From positions 1 through 64,000 of the forward strand of contig JALKBU010000104.1 in the NCBI GenBank assembly GCA_023091735.1: a DNA stretch of 64,000 bases, written 5' to 3'. Position numbers and translations under genes: made by a program. Numbering within the stretch: the stretch's first letter is position 1; every line of letters begins with the position of its first letter. Positions 51,029 to 60,492 of this stretch are shown one piece after another. Under the pieces are notes generated by a model. The model worked only from the letters and a program-made list of their open reading frames with translations, searched no databases and was not told the origin of the DNA. The DNA comes from Trichomonas tenax (lineage: Eukaryota > Parabasalia > Trichomonadida > Trichomonadidae).

Positions 51029-52318
51029 ATGATTTCCTTTTTTTTCATGACTGAGGAAGAGGATCAATATGAACAAATCCTCAACATGTATACAACGAAA
51101 ATGAAAGAAGATGATCCAATGAAACAGCAATCCGAGTCCATTGTTGCTTTAGCTGATTATATCGAATATATCGACGAATCTTTGGAAAATGAGAAGAAAA
51201 AATCCGCTGCATGGAGACCAGTGGAGCCTTCGGACTATGCTGATAGAGCCTACATGTATCTTTTCATTCTAGGATACTTCTGTCAAGAAGCGGATCAAAA
51301 ATTATTGAAACAATACATCGAATACTCAGAAGAGACACAGAAAATCGCTCGATTACTCATAAATAGACTGAATAACTCAAATAAAATCGATATTAACACA
51401 GAAAAGTTCATTATCGATATGAAAACTCGCATTTCTAAAAACAAAACTCTCAAACAGCTCGAATTTTACAGAACAGCACTCAAAAATAAGATCGACACAG
51501 CAATCATATCATGTCAATTACCTTTATTAATTGATGAAGTCAAATCAAATCTCACTGCTGCCTTTTACAAATACGATGATCAGAACAAATACGTGAACTA
51601 TCCAGCATTGGACAACTCTCTGAGCATTTACTTGCATCATTCAAAGTTTACAAATATGTTATATCCAATCTTTAGAGTTATTGCTGATGGAAAAGTTAAA
51701 CCAGCATTGATCGCTCTCACCGAACTCACCGAACTGATTTTGGTCGATATTATGGCTGTTGAGAACGTTGCAAGGTTCGTTTTATATATTACACTTGTTA
51801 GAGTCATTTTTGAGGAAAGTTATACGATATATCCTGAACTCAACAGGTTCTCGAAGGCTAATAGCGTGTTTTTAGAACGCTGTCACCAATTTTCGGAACA
51901 AACAATCGGAGATATAATGAATATGCTTCCAGAATCGATCACAAAGAACTACACTAAAGGAATGCTCGTCAAAACGATGTTCAAACGCAAGGCAATGCAT
52001 TTAATGCAAGATATGGAGTTTATGTTCAGCCCAATTGATCTTATTCTGCACATCTACAGAGCATGCAATCACTTGAAGTCATATTTCTCCATGTCAACTG
52101 CTTATCTTTCAGAAAAGCATTTGAATGTCTTATTATTAGTTTTAATTTCTGTTGCTCCTCCAAGCAATGCTGTTTCTATTGCAAGATTCATTCATCATTG
52201 GCAGGACTTCTCAACGAAGATAGAAACGAAGCCTTTCGTTGCAAACTTCGTTGGCGCTGTTGAAATCCTTTATAACTTCACAGAATCAATGGAAGAGGAC
52301 CAAAATGAGAAACAGTAA
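51029..52318 (+). CDS. all-helical protein, possibly VPS9-like (Rab5-family GEF)
   Basis: This is a 429-residue protein. ATG 51029 or the in-frame ATG 51047 (MTEEEDQYEQILNMYTTKMK) may be the start; the second is preceded by a T-rich stretch ending TTTTTTTTC and gives 423 residues. The whole chain is alpha-helical with no membrane segment. The C-terminal part (about 290-415) includes PIDLILHIYRACNHLKSYFS and LNVLLLVLISVAPPSNAVSI. This resembles the VPS9-domain pattern, a long helix followed by '(D/E)-x-LLPxLIYVLIxAxPP...'. The key VPS9 acidic residue before the LL motif is not obvious here. A role as Rab GTPase exchange factor is therefore possible but weakly supported. The frame is intact. 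Confidence 0.6.
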   Translation: MISFFFMTEEEDQYEQILNMYTTKMKEDDPMKQQSESIVALADYIEYIDESLENEKKKSAAWRPVEPSDYADRAYMYLFILGYFCQEADQKLLKQYIEYSEETQKIARLLINRLNNSNKIDINTEKFIIDMKTRISKNKTLKQLEFYRTALKNKIDTAIISCQLPLLIDEVKSNLTAAFYKYDDQNKYVNYPALDNSLSIYLHHSKFTNMLYPIFRVIADGKVKPALIALTELTELILVDIMAVENVARFVLYITLVRVIFEESYTIYPELNRFSKANSVFLERCHQFSEQTIGDIMNMLPESITKNYTKGMLVKTMFKRKAMHLMQDMEFMFSPIDLILHIYRACNHLKSYFSMSTAYLSEKHLNVLLLVLISVAPPSNAVSIARFIHHWQDFSTKIETKPFVANFVGAVEILYNFTESMEEDQNEKQ

Positions 52319-52805
52319 TCTTATGTTTTCACCCTTATGTATTAATATTTTAAATTTTATCTTTCTAATTAATTGCTGCATTCATTAATCAAATCACAAT
52401 ACAAACAGCTTAAATTACAAATACATAAAAATATGACAAAGCTAAATTTAGTTATTGTTAAGAGGAAAAACAAGATATTTTCATTTTCAGATATATGAGT
52501 GTATTTGGAATTAATATATAAGATAATATTATAGTTCATAAATAATATATATTGTTAAGAGAATTAGAAATGTTGGCTGATTAATAAGAAAGTCCTGTAC
52601 TTTAGGAACTGAATCAATATTGTGTGATAAAAAAAATCAGGTACATGCGTATAAAGTTCCTCAATAGAAGAATATATAAAGTGGTATTTATGATGATTGT
52701 TAAGAAAAAATATTTTGATATTTTTATATTGATGGAAAAAGTCATGTTTGCCTATGAAACAGCAATCTTTGGGAACAAAAATTTGTGGAAATTCTTTTTC
52801 AAATT
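52319..52805. other. intergenic, nothing recognised
   Basis: This AT-rich spacer lies upstream of the DHHC gene. Open frames on both strands here are low complexity. Confidence 0.4.
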
Positions 52806-52811
52806 TCATTT
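52806..52811 (+). promoter_or_regulatory. Inr-like element (TCATTT) of the DHHC gene
   Basis: TCATTT lies 7-12 bases before ATG 52818, fitting the trichomonad initiator. Confidence 0.55.
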
Positions 52812-52817
52812 TCTTGA

Positions 52818-53594
52818 ATGAAATTCGCTGTTATTCAAGTTAGTTTAGTTATTCCTCGAATTATTTTGTTAATCATTTGGATGGGAATTCTTGGTTATGA
52901 AATTTATTATTTTACTGAACATTACTGCTTAGATTCGATTATTTGCAGCACGATTTATTATATCATCGCTGCTTTATGGCTTTGGTCCTATTTTGTATGC
53001 TGCTGGTTGGATCCAGGCTATATCGAGTCTTATTATCAAGAAAAATACTTAATGACTGATATTTCATCCGAAAATCTTCCTGATGACTTACAACATGTAA
53101 AAAGATGCGAGAAATGTACACTTCCTAAACCAAAACGCACTCATCACTGCTCTACATGCAACAAATGCATAATTCGAATGGATCATCATTGTCCTACGAT
53201 AGGAAACTGTGTTGGATTATATAATATTAAAGGATTTATACTGACCAACGTTTATGGAGGCACCCAATGTTTAATATTTTCAGTTATGCATTTTATATTG
53301 TCAAAAGATCAAATAGAAGCCATCTTGGCATTACTTTTTGGCCTCGTTTTCTTGATTTTTGGAATTTCTTATGTCTTTAGAATTAGTGCTAATGAAACAA
53401 CTCTTGAATCATTGAATAGACCACCAACAAACATATATACAAAAGGCAGACACAATAATCTAAAGGAAATATATCCAACACCATTTCATTTCTTTGTTCC
53501 AACTCGTCCAAATATTGATGCTTTTGCTTGGAATGATTGTGGCTTAACGACTGAAGAGAAAGAGGCCGCAGATACAGAGTCAACTACTGTATGA
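52818..53594 (+). CDS. DHHC palmitoyl-acyltransferase
   Basis: This is a 258-residue membrane enzyme that transfers palmitate to protein cysteines, on the Golgi or plasma membrane. Membrane segments are at about 8-30 and 42-63 before, and 138-160 and 167-187 after, the catalytic loop. The Cys-rich domain (about 97-131) reads RCEKCTLPKPKRTHHCSTC, then MDHHCPTIGNCVG, with the active DHHC at 122-125. The TTxE motif is present after the last membrane segment (NETTLE, 192-197). The order of elements and the length are those of short DHHC enzymes. The start is supported by the Inr. The substrate cannot be told. Confidence 0.95.
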   Translation: MKFAVIQVSLVIPRIILLIIWMGILGYEIYYFTEHYCLDSIICSTIYYIIAALWLWSYFVCCWLDPGYIESYYQEKYLMTDISSENLPDDLQHVKRCEKCTLPKPKRTHHCSTCNKCIIRMDHHCPTIGNCVGLYNIKGFILTNVYGGTQCLIFSVMHFILSKDQIEAILALLFGLVFLIFGISYVFRISANETTLESLNRPPTNIYTKGRHNNLKEIYPTPFHFFVPTRPNIDAFAWNDCGLTTEEKEAADTESTTV

Positions 53595-54037
53595 TTCTCA
53601 AAGTTTAATGCAAGGTTAATTATATCAATTTTTTGATTTCGCGATTTTTTCATTATTGACAATTAATTCATAGAAGAAATCCGAATCATTATTGAATTAC
53701 ATCATTAATTTATTACTGTTCTTATCGATTTTTTGATTCGATATTTTATTTCCATGAGAGTAATATTTGTTAGTCAAACCATAAATAGATCTCCTTCATC
53801 TTATTGAGGATCCAATGTGATTATTTCTTAACAACAAAATATTGTTTCATTATAATATTGAAAGCTTTCCCCGATACAAATAGACTCAGCAGAGGTAAAA
53901 ATAGTGTTGGTTAATCAAATTCATGGTCAAAAACAAATTTATTTTTTTGCATGATTAAAAGCTGGTAACTCTTCTCAGCCTAGAGTTAAGCAACAAGTTT
54001 CTTGATGTCATGATAAGGATATTACTCTTTGTCTGGC
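53595..54037. other. intergenic, nothing recognised
   Basis: This AT-rich gap lies between the DHHC gene and the kinase pseudogene, which are convergent. Nothing was recognised. Confidence 0.4.
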
Positions 54038-54899
54038 TCAGAGTAATGATTTTATTGTTTTGGGATTGATAAACTTAACCTTCTGTGATACAGACATTGG
54101 GAATAACAAATTAAAAAGACCGCACATCTGTGTTAACAATTCTTTCGTCGTTGGACGCTGTGCTGGATTGATTTGGAGACATTTGTTGATAATATTCTCC
54201 AAATTGCCAGAGCACACATTAGTCAACTTCAAATTCCTTGCTCTGACGTTCTTCACGTGTTTCACGTCGCAAGTAACTTCAAATGGAAATTCGTGTGTTA
54301 ATAAGATATGTGCTATGATTCCAAACGACTAGATGTCAACTTTCGTGGCATCGTAGTTTGAGTCATCAATGACTTCGGGAGCCATATAGACAATTGTGCC
54401 ACAGTAAGTCTCAGATTTTTCAGGATGTTCGATTGATAGACCAAAGTCGATGATCTTAGGATTGTTCCATGCGTCGAAACATATGTTTGATGTCACGATG
54501 TTCGATTCCGTGTTCGTGTAAATAATTTATTCCTTCAAGGATCTTAATACACATTTCTAATCTTTCTTTCTGCGAAAAATGGATTCTGTTCTGGATAGAT
54601 TCAATGATATTTCCATTAAGAAGGTACTCCATGAAAACAATGATGAAATCATTAGAATACTTGATGTCGTAGACTTTAGCGAAGCTTGGATGATCCAAGA
54701 GCTCCAGCAGACGGAGCTCTATATCGGTGTATTTCATAACGTCGAGCTCTTCAACCCTTTTTCGATCAATAAATTTAATCGCCACGACTTCTTCTTCCTT
54801 GCCATCAATACTCACGGCAATGACTGAATAAGTGCCTGTGCTAATAATATGTACAATTTTATATTTTCCAGCATGTTGTGGAATATCGATATCTTGCAT
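54038..54899 (-). pseudogene. CAMK/SNF1-type protein kinase pseudogene
   Basis: This kinase domain starts at ATG 54899 (MQDIDIPQHAGKYKIVHIIS). The ATP-lysine motif VAIKFIDRK, the hinge IIVFMEYLLNGNIIE, and the catalytic HRDIK (about 54484-54500) are readable. After HRDIK about eight bases are missing (the expected Pro-Glu-Asn) and the frame changes. The new frame reads FDAWNNPKIIDFGLSIEHPE, then GTIVYMAPEVIDD and VDI, followed by TAG at 54329-54331 where the family has Trp (VDIWSFG). SFGIIAHILLTHEFPFEV and the final helix (INKCLQINPAQRPTTKELL) follow in the same frame to the stop at 54038. The loss of the catalytic-loop Asn and the nonsense codon show it cannot be an active kinase. Confidence 0.92.
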
Positions 54900-55375
54900 A
54901 ATAATTATTGATAATGCATTCAATTTGTTTTTCTAATCATGAACAAATTGTGTTCATATTAAGGTGTATATACCGGGTATCAAAATAATATTGTTTTTCA
55001 AATCACTTTTGAATAGATTGAGTGAGATTTTTAGCTCATGTCAATATGTTTATAAATGTCTTCTTAATAAGATTTAGAACTAAAAATAAACATCTTTCAA
55101 TCGTAAAAATTTTCAACTCAAAAATTTCAATAGGTATTTTACAAATCACCAATAATTAATTTTATTATCTTATAACTCATCCCGAAATCGCATTTTAAAT
55201 TTTATAAAATTTTGTATATTATATGAAAGTGCTTCAATTTTTTAAATTGTGTAAAAGTTGTTCAAGTCACCCGTAATGATGAAAAAATGTGATTCAGAAG
55301 AAAACTGTTCGCAAATGTTTATTCTTTTCCTATATGAAATATGTTTTGTGATTTATAGTAAAAATAGGGATTCTT
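54900..55375. other. intergenic, nothing recognised
   Basis: This AT-rich spacer lies between the kinase pseudogene start and the foldback element. Confidence 0.4.
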
Positions 55376-56515
55376 GACAAAAGTGACACATTGGAGTTTA
55401 ATGGAATAAAAAACTTTATTGGAATAAAAGTGACTTTATGCGAATAAAGTGAATTTGGAATCAAACCCTATTTTAGAATAACCGCCATTTTGGAATAATG
55501 ACGGTTATTCCAAATGACAAAAAAAGGCCTAAAAGTGACAATAATGGAATAACTGATTTTTTAGGAATCAAAATGAATTCGGAATTGGAATCAAAAATGA
55601 ATTTGGAATCAAAAGTGGAATAATGGAATTATGAATCGATCTGAAGGTTTCTGTTATATAACAACTTTTTAAGAAGTTGTTAGCTGACATCGAGCTTGTT
55701 TACATGTCAGTTATTATTCCATTTTGATTCCACGTTTTTGTTGAATAGAGAATACATTGATGTGTGCTATGATATATGCAAGACGACAGCCAATGAATTC
55801 TATCGATTGAAAATGTAGTTTTGCTTTAAAATGAAAAGATATCAGAATAAATCACTTCTAACTTTTCGATTTTTTAATCATTGTTATTGCATATGCTCTA
55901 TATTTGAAGTGCCCATCGATTTTGAAGATCCGGAGATTCCAAATATTTAGCATGCGATTAAATACCTGAAATAGATTGAGAAAAATTGCTTCGCCTCATA
56001 GCTCAATTGGCAAAACACTCCAAGCTTAAATGAAGAGGTTTGCTGGTTTGACTTGCGGTAGTCCTTCCTTTTTCCTTTTTACTACAAATTCTGGATGATA
56101 ATGCTATCTCAATTTGAATTGGAATTGAGGATAAAGTGATTATGTTTCCAACTGCTTAACGGTTATTCCACAGTATTTTTGATTCCATTATTATCCACTA
56201 TTCCTAATTCCAATATCGAAGTTGATTCCAAATTTTGAGAGCATTATGTGCATATCCAAATATTCAGCAATTCCAAATAATTCGGGTATTCCATTATTGT
56301 CACTTTTAGGCCTATTTTTGGCATATGGAATAATCGTCATTATTCCAAATTGGCGGTTATTCCAAAATAGGGTTTGATTCCAAATTCACTTTATTCGCAT
56401 AAAGTCACCTTTATTCGCATAAAGTCACCTTTATTCCAATAAACTTTTTATTCCATTAAACTCCATTTTGAAAAGTTTATAAAAAGTAACTTTTCTAAAC
56501 TAGTTCACTTTTGTC
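55376..56515. mobile_element. foldback/TIR element, 1.14 kb
   Basis: The outer ends GACAAAAGTGA (55376-55386) and its inverse (56505-56515) match. The long inverted arms (about 55390-55555 and 56288-56468) share blocks such as TGGAATAATGACGGTTATTC with its inverse, and GGCCTAAAAGTGACAATAAT with its inverse at 56294-56313. The left arm has lost about 34 bases near its tip. The right arm has a 20-bp unit (AAAGTCACCTTTATTCGCAT) in duplicate. No transposase frame is inside, so it is non-autonomous. The interior contains a tRNA-like pol III unit (separate entry). A target duplication is not clear. Confidence 0.8.
55993..56080 (+). ncRNA. tRNA-derived pol III unit inside the foldback element
   Basis: The sequence begins GCCTCAT (55993), then box A TAGCTCAATTGG (55999-56010), an exact match to TRGCNNARNNGG. 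Box B-like GGTTTGACTTG (56045-56055) follows, close to GGTTCGANTCC, with 34 bases between the boxes. Runs of five T's at 56069-56073 and 56076-56080 would be pol III terminators. The D-arm and anticodon stems do not pair and the 3' acceptor strand does not match GCCTCAT, so it is not a working tRNA. It is best read as a tRNA-derived relic, as in SINEs, possibly still transcribed. Confidence 0.5.
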
Positions 56516-56950
56516 GAATATTTCAAAATTAATTTTATTTTATTGAGTCATTGCGCTTTAACCCTTTTAACCATATGATCGCTTATGATCATGGGTGTTG
56601 ATTTATCGAACAGATATAGCTAATATCGTTAGATGCGTTTACCAGTAAAATTATATTTTCAAGAAATCAATGCAAATGATCTATATATGAGTTGCTATTA
56701 ATTGCTATTGTTAATTCATAAATTAACCTATATTTTACGCGCCATAATCAGAAATCAAGCAGTGAGAGTACTATAGCATTCATGCATACAGTGCTGTTAT
56801 GCGAACTATCATATCTATAATCTGAAAAATGAGTCTATTGATTATTGATATATTGAACCGATGTGGCAAAGTATAAAAACAAGCTATATTTGGACTGCAC
56901 TGTTGCTGCATTAACAATACTCAATTCTATTTTAAACAAAAACAATAAAA
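56516..56950. other. intergenic, nothing recognised
   Basis: This AT-rich spacer lies between the foldback element and the 3' end of the phosphatase gene. Confidence 0.4.
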
Positions 56951-57892
56951 TTAGAAATCTCTATATTCGGGAACACCAAGTAGTATCTTTCCTGCAGGAG
57001 GATTGGGTTCTATTACGACAAAGCTGCATCTGAGATCCTTTGCAACATTCATGATCGCTCCACAATTGTTATATTCATTACAATAACAAGGAGCGCTGAA
57101 AACTGTCACTGTGCTTTTGTTGGGGAAGAACGGAAATTCATATCCCTTGGCTGTAACTTGGTGTGCTCGACAAATTAAATCGAAATTGTTTTTCGCAAGG
57201 AAAGCATCGACAACATCCGGTCCAAAAGTGAAAGATGTGCCTCTGTCACTCTCATGCCATCCATCATGCGACGGAGAAGGGTCTGACCATAATAGATCAA
57301 CAATTAGACCTCTTTCAGGGATTTGTATCGGTCTCTGCATAGCTGCTATCTGTGAAAGTTCAGATAATTGCGGTGAAAGGCCTCCATGCACGCAAAATAT
57401 TTTTCCTCCAATAATTGCAGAAATTGGAAAGTAGTCAAAAACATCGTTAAAAGTGTCCCACATTCCATCGCCATATCTTGACATACACTCTTCTTGGAAT
57501 CCGTAAAGTTTTGAGATTTCTTTGCATTCATGATTTCCTCTTAAGGTCCAGATTCTCTCTGGGTACTTTATTTTGAGGCAGAATAGCGTAAGAAGTATTT
57601 CTATGGAGTGTTTTCCTCTGTCGACGTAATCCCCTAAGAATAAAATTTGTTTTTCGGGCGGCTGTCCAGATTTCGTCAGAAATCCTTGCATATCGAAATA
57701 TTGGCCATGCAAGTCGCCGAATACAGTAATTGGTGATTCCAAATTCAAAAGAATTGGTTGGCTGATCAATATTTTCCTCACTTCTTTGCAAATTGATATT
57801 ATATCGGCAGCCGGAATGGAAATATACTCGCCGTTCTTCAGTTTTGACAATTGGTGAAGAACACTCGTTGCGAGTGATTCCACCTTTGCCAT
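56951..57892 (-). CDS. PP1-type serine/threonine protein phosphatase catalytic subunit
   Basis: This is a metal-dependent phosphatase of 313 residues from ATG 57892 (MAKVESLATSVLHQLSKLKN). The PPP metal and catalytic motifs are complete: GDLHGQ 59-64, GDYVDRG 87-93, RGNHE 118-122, HGG 169-171 and RAH-Q with His 244. The PP1-type block near the C-terminus reads SAPCYCNEYNNCGA; the usual Asn of SAPNYC is Cys here. The length and the KIKYP and RGNHECKEISKLYGFQEEC wording place it near PP1 rather than PP2A or calcineurin. It has no regulatory extension, so specificity would come from partner subunits. The frame is intact. Confidence 0.95.
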   Translation of the reverse strand: MAKVESLATSVLHQLSKLKNGEYISIPAADIISICKEVRKILISQPILLNLESPITVFGDLHGQYFDMQGFLTKSGQPPEKQILFLGDYVDRGKHSIEILLTLFCLKIKYPERIWTLRGNHECKEISKLYGFQEECMSRYGDGMWDTFNDVFDYFPISAIIGGKIFCVHGGLSPQLSELSQIAAMQRPIQIPERGLIVDLLWSDPSPSHDGWHESDRGTSFTFGPDVVDAFLAKNNFDLICRAHQVTAKGYEFPFFPNKSTVTVFSAPCYCNEYNNCGAIMNVAKDLRCSFVVIEPNPPAGKILLGVPEYRDF

Positions 57893-58368
57893 TTTTTAAT
57901 TTTATAGGTCTTTGATTTTTCATAAATTTAGACTCTCCTCAATACACAAATTCACTTTTACGTGGCGAGTTTTTGAATTTGACGGAAAATTTTGATATTC
58001 AAAATTTAAAATTGCGATTTGTACTTAATGGATATCATAAACATTCATAAATTTCTGAAATATACTTACACTTCCTTTGCTTAAGGTCTTTTCGTTACAA
58101 TTTTATAATTCAAAATTTATTATTCGATTATTAATCTTTCTCTATTTAACCATATATAGAAAAACACTTTTATTTAATATTTGTATCACACACAGACATT
58201 AAAAATGTAGTATTTTATCTTGATTAAAGTGTATAACATTTTTAAATAAAATAATATATGATCATGCAATAAAACCTTGGATATTATAATTTGTGATATG
58301 ATACAAAGCAGAATTCATGTCATATATATATATAAATTTATATAAATTTAATTCTAAAATAATCCGAA
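57893..58368. other. intergenic, nothing recognised
   Basis: This AT-rich spacer includes a TA microsatellite at about 58320-58340. No gene was seen. Confidence 0.4.
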
Positions 58369-58941
58369 TTATAACAAAGATTTGTTTCTCATTTCGTTGT
58401 CTCTCTGTTCAATTGAGAGTATTGGAGACGTTGAGCTTTGGAAAATGTAAGCACATGAAAATACAATTGTAACTAAAGCTAAAAGTACAATAACGCAAGC
58501 TTCAACACCCAAACAGAGTCTAGCTGGAAGGATATATTCAATCATTGATTCTTTGCAGAATGGAACTGTTCCATTCTTCCAATTCTTGTAAAACTCAGGA
58601 TTAAGATATGCAGCACATCTCATTACATCCCATAGTGTCCTTGGATCTTCGTAGCCACAGCAAATTAAGCCATTTTCGATATCAATAACTCTTTTAATTT
58701 CTGAAGATGTCATATTTTCAGACCAAAGCCCTTCACGATCCAAAAGAGGTGAAAGCGAACATGAAGCAAATACAGACAGCAGCAAGAATTGATAAAAGTG
58801 AAAATCCAGCAATTGTGCAAAAGCAAATTTTACCACCACAGCAACATACTCCGAATCCAGTGAATGCAGTGAGAAGCACAAAAGCACTTAAAACGGCATG
58901 TAACTCAATATATTGAAAATTTTTGTGAAGTTTACAATCAT
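58369..58941 (-). pseudogene. tetraspanin-like membrane protein with two compensating frameshifts
   Basis: ATG 58941 starts MIVNFTKIFNILSYM, a typical tetraspanin N-terminus, and hits TAA at 58888-58890 in that frame. The middle part is readable in another frame (LHAVLSAFVLLTAFTGFGVC, CFCTIAGFSLLSILAAVCIC), giving two membrane segments. Near 58750 the original frame resumes (REGLWSENMTSSEIKRV) with the large loop that holds the CCG motif (LICCGYEDPRTLWD) and a later Cys pair, then a last membrane segment (VEACVIVLLALVTIVFSCAY). Without the middle frame, two membrane segments are lost. Tetraspanins organise surface microdomains and adhesion in trichomonads. It is either a pseudogene or affected by two sequence errors. 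Confidence 0.8.
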
Positions 58942-59210
58942 TAATTCATAGCATTATTCTATTCATTATCAATTTTACGAATCAAGGCCATTCCTTATAC
59001 AGTACTAAATAAGGTAAATATTTATCACATTTAGTTTTTCATGTAAAATTATGAATCAAAAGATAATTTCAATCATTTTAGAAAGGATTTAAAAGTGATT
59101 GAAATTAAGTTGAGTGAGAAATTATTATATCTTATGATTTCACATAGTATTTAAAAGTATGTATCAATATTTAAACAAAAGAATTGGAATTTGAAATTGT
59201 TTTAAATTTA

Positions 59211-60492
59211 TTACAACAAGATTTGGACACCAATTATGAATATTCTAAAGGAATAATATGTTGCTTTGCATGTAACAAATTGACAAAGGGAGAGTGCCTG
59301 AATACTTAAACCAGGGTTTAAAAGTTGAGTTCGGAATGCAGAAGATTTGTTTTCAAATATAACCGTTCCACAAATAAGTTCGGGACAACTCAAGAAAGCA
59401 TTTTCACCAACAGTGGTCACTGACATCGGAATATTGATGCTTCGGAGATTGGAACGTCTTTCAAATGCACTTCGCCCAATGCCTTGAATTGAATTGTCTG
59501 GAATAAGTATTGATTCAAGGTGAATGTATCCAATGAAAGCGCTATCATCAATACTTTTCACATTATACGCGAGCGCGAAGAATTTACTGTCAGAAGCAGC
59601 TTGATACACAACCATCTTTGTCATATCTGTAGTGTATATTGCACCATAATCAGTCATAAAGTGTGTACTTCTGAATGATGTTATGCTTGCAAAATTGTAA
59701 CATCCAGAAAACACGCCAAGGCCGATTGTCTGAAGAGATGACGCACTGGCGATTGATAAACTCTTTAATGAGATGCAATCTTTAAAGTACTGCCTTCCAA
59801 GCTCTATTACTCCATCAGGAAGATTCATTTGAGCAATTGAAGTGTTGCTGAGAGCAAGTGCATCAATTTTGATTACGTTTTGAACAATCCATAAACATTC
59901 CAATATTAATTGTGTTATTTCCTAATATGCCGTTCTCGAATTCAACTGAAATCAGCCCACAGGCTTTGAAACAAGAATTCCCATAAGTTTTTATATTATT
60001 TGGAAGGAAAATCAATTGAATTGGTGTTAAACCAGAGAAAGAATAATCACCAAGATTTAACATATCAGTGCATTCATCAAATGATAAAGAAGAGATCGTA
60101 GGACAATTTGCAAAAGCTTCATTGCTAATAGTTAAAGCTACAATTGATGAAAATGAGATTGGTAAAAATAAACATCCATTGAAAGCTTGAAGACCAATAT
60201 AACTTAACTTATTTCCAAACGCAATTTCATGATTAATTCTTGTTCCAGCAAAAGCATTATCACCTATAGTTGTAATCTGCGGAAAATTAAATATTGACGT
60301 AAGGCTGGAACATGCGCGAAAAGCATTTTCTTCAATAATTTTCAATTGCGATGTTCCTTTACAAGTAACTGTTTGGAGAGATGTTTTTCCTCTGAAAGCA
60401 GAGCCTCTTATCTTATTAACTGTTTCAGGAATAGATATTGCTGCTGCATCAGTTCCTAAATATTGATAAATCAAAAAATGGACATAAATCAT
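59211..60492 (-). pseudogene. BspA-like LRR protein, one-base frameshift
   Basis: The first frame (60492-59863) encodes LRR_5/BspA repeats (TVNKIRGSAFRGKTSLQTVT, NFPQITTIGDNAFAGT, LGDYSFSGLTPIQLIFLPNN). Near 59880, at a run of four A's after DCS, the frame shifts by one and continues (59903-59211) with more repeats (QMNLPDGVIELGRQYFKDCI, SLQTIGLGVFSGCYNF) and the AIYTTDMTKMVVY box. The 5' end at 60492 (MIYVHFLIYQYLGTD) looks truncated compared with its paralogue at 62.4-64 kb, so the promoter part may be missing. The C-terminus ends in a hydrophobic stretch (FRIFIIGVQILL) without the usual long membrane anchor and tail. Confidence 0.82.
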
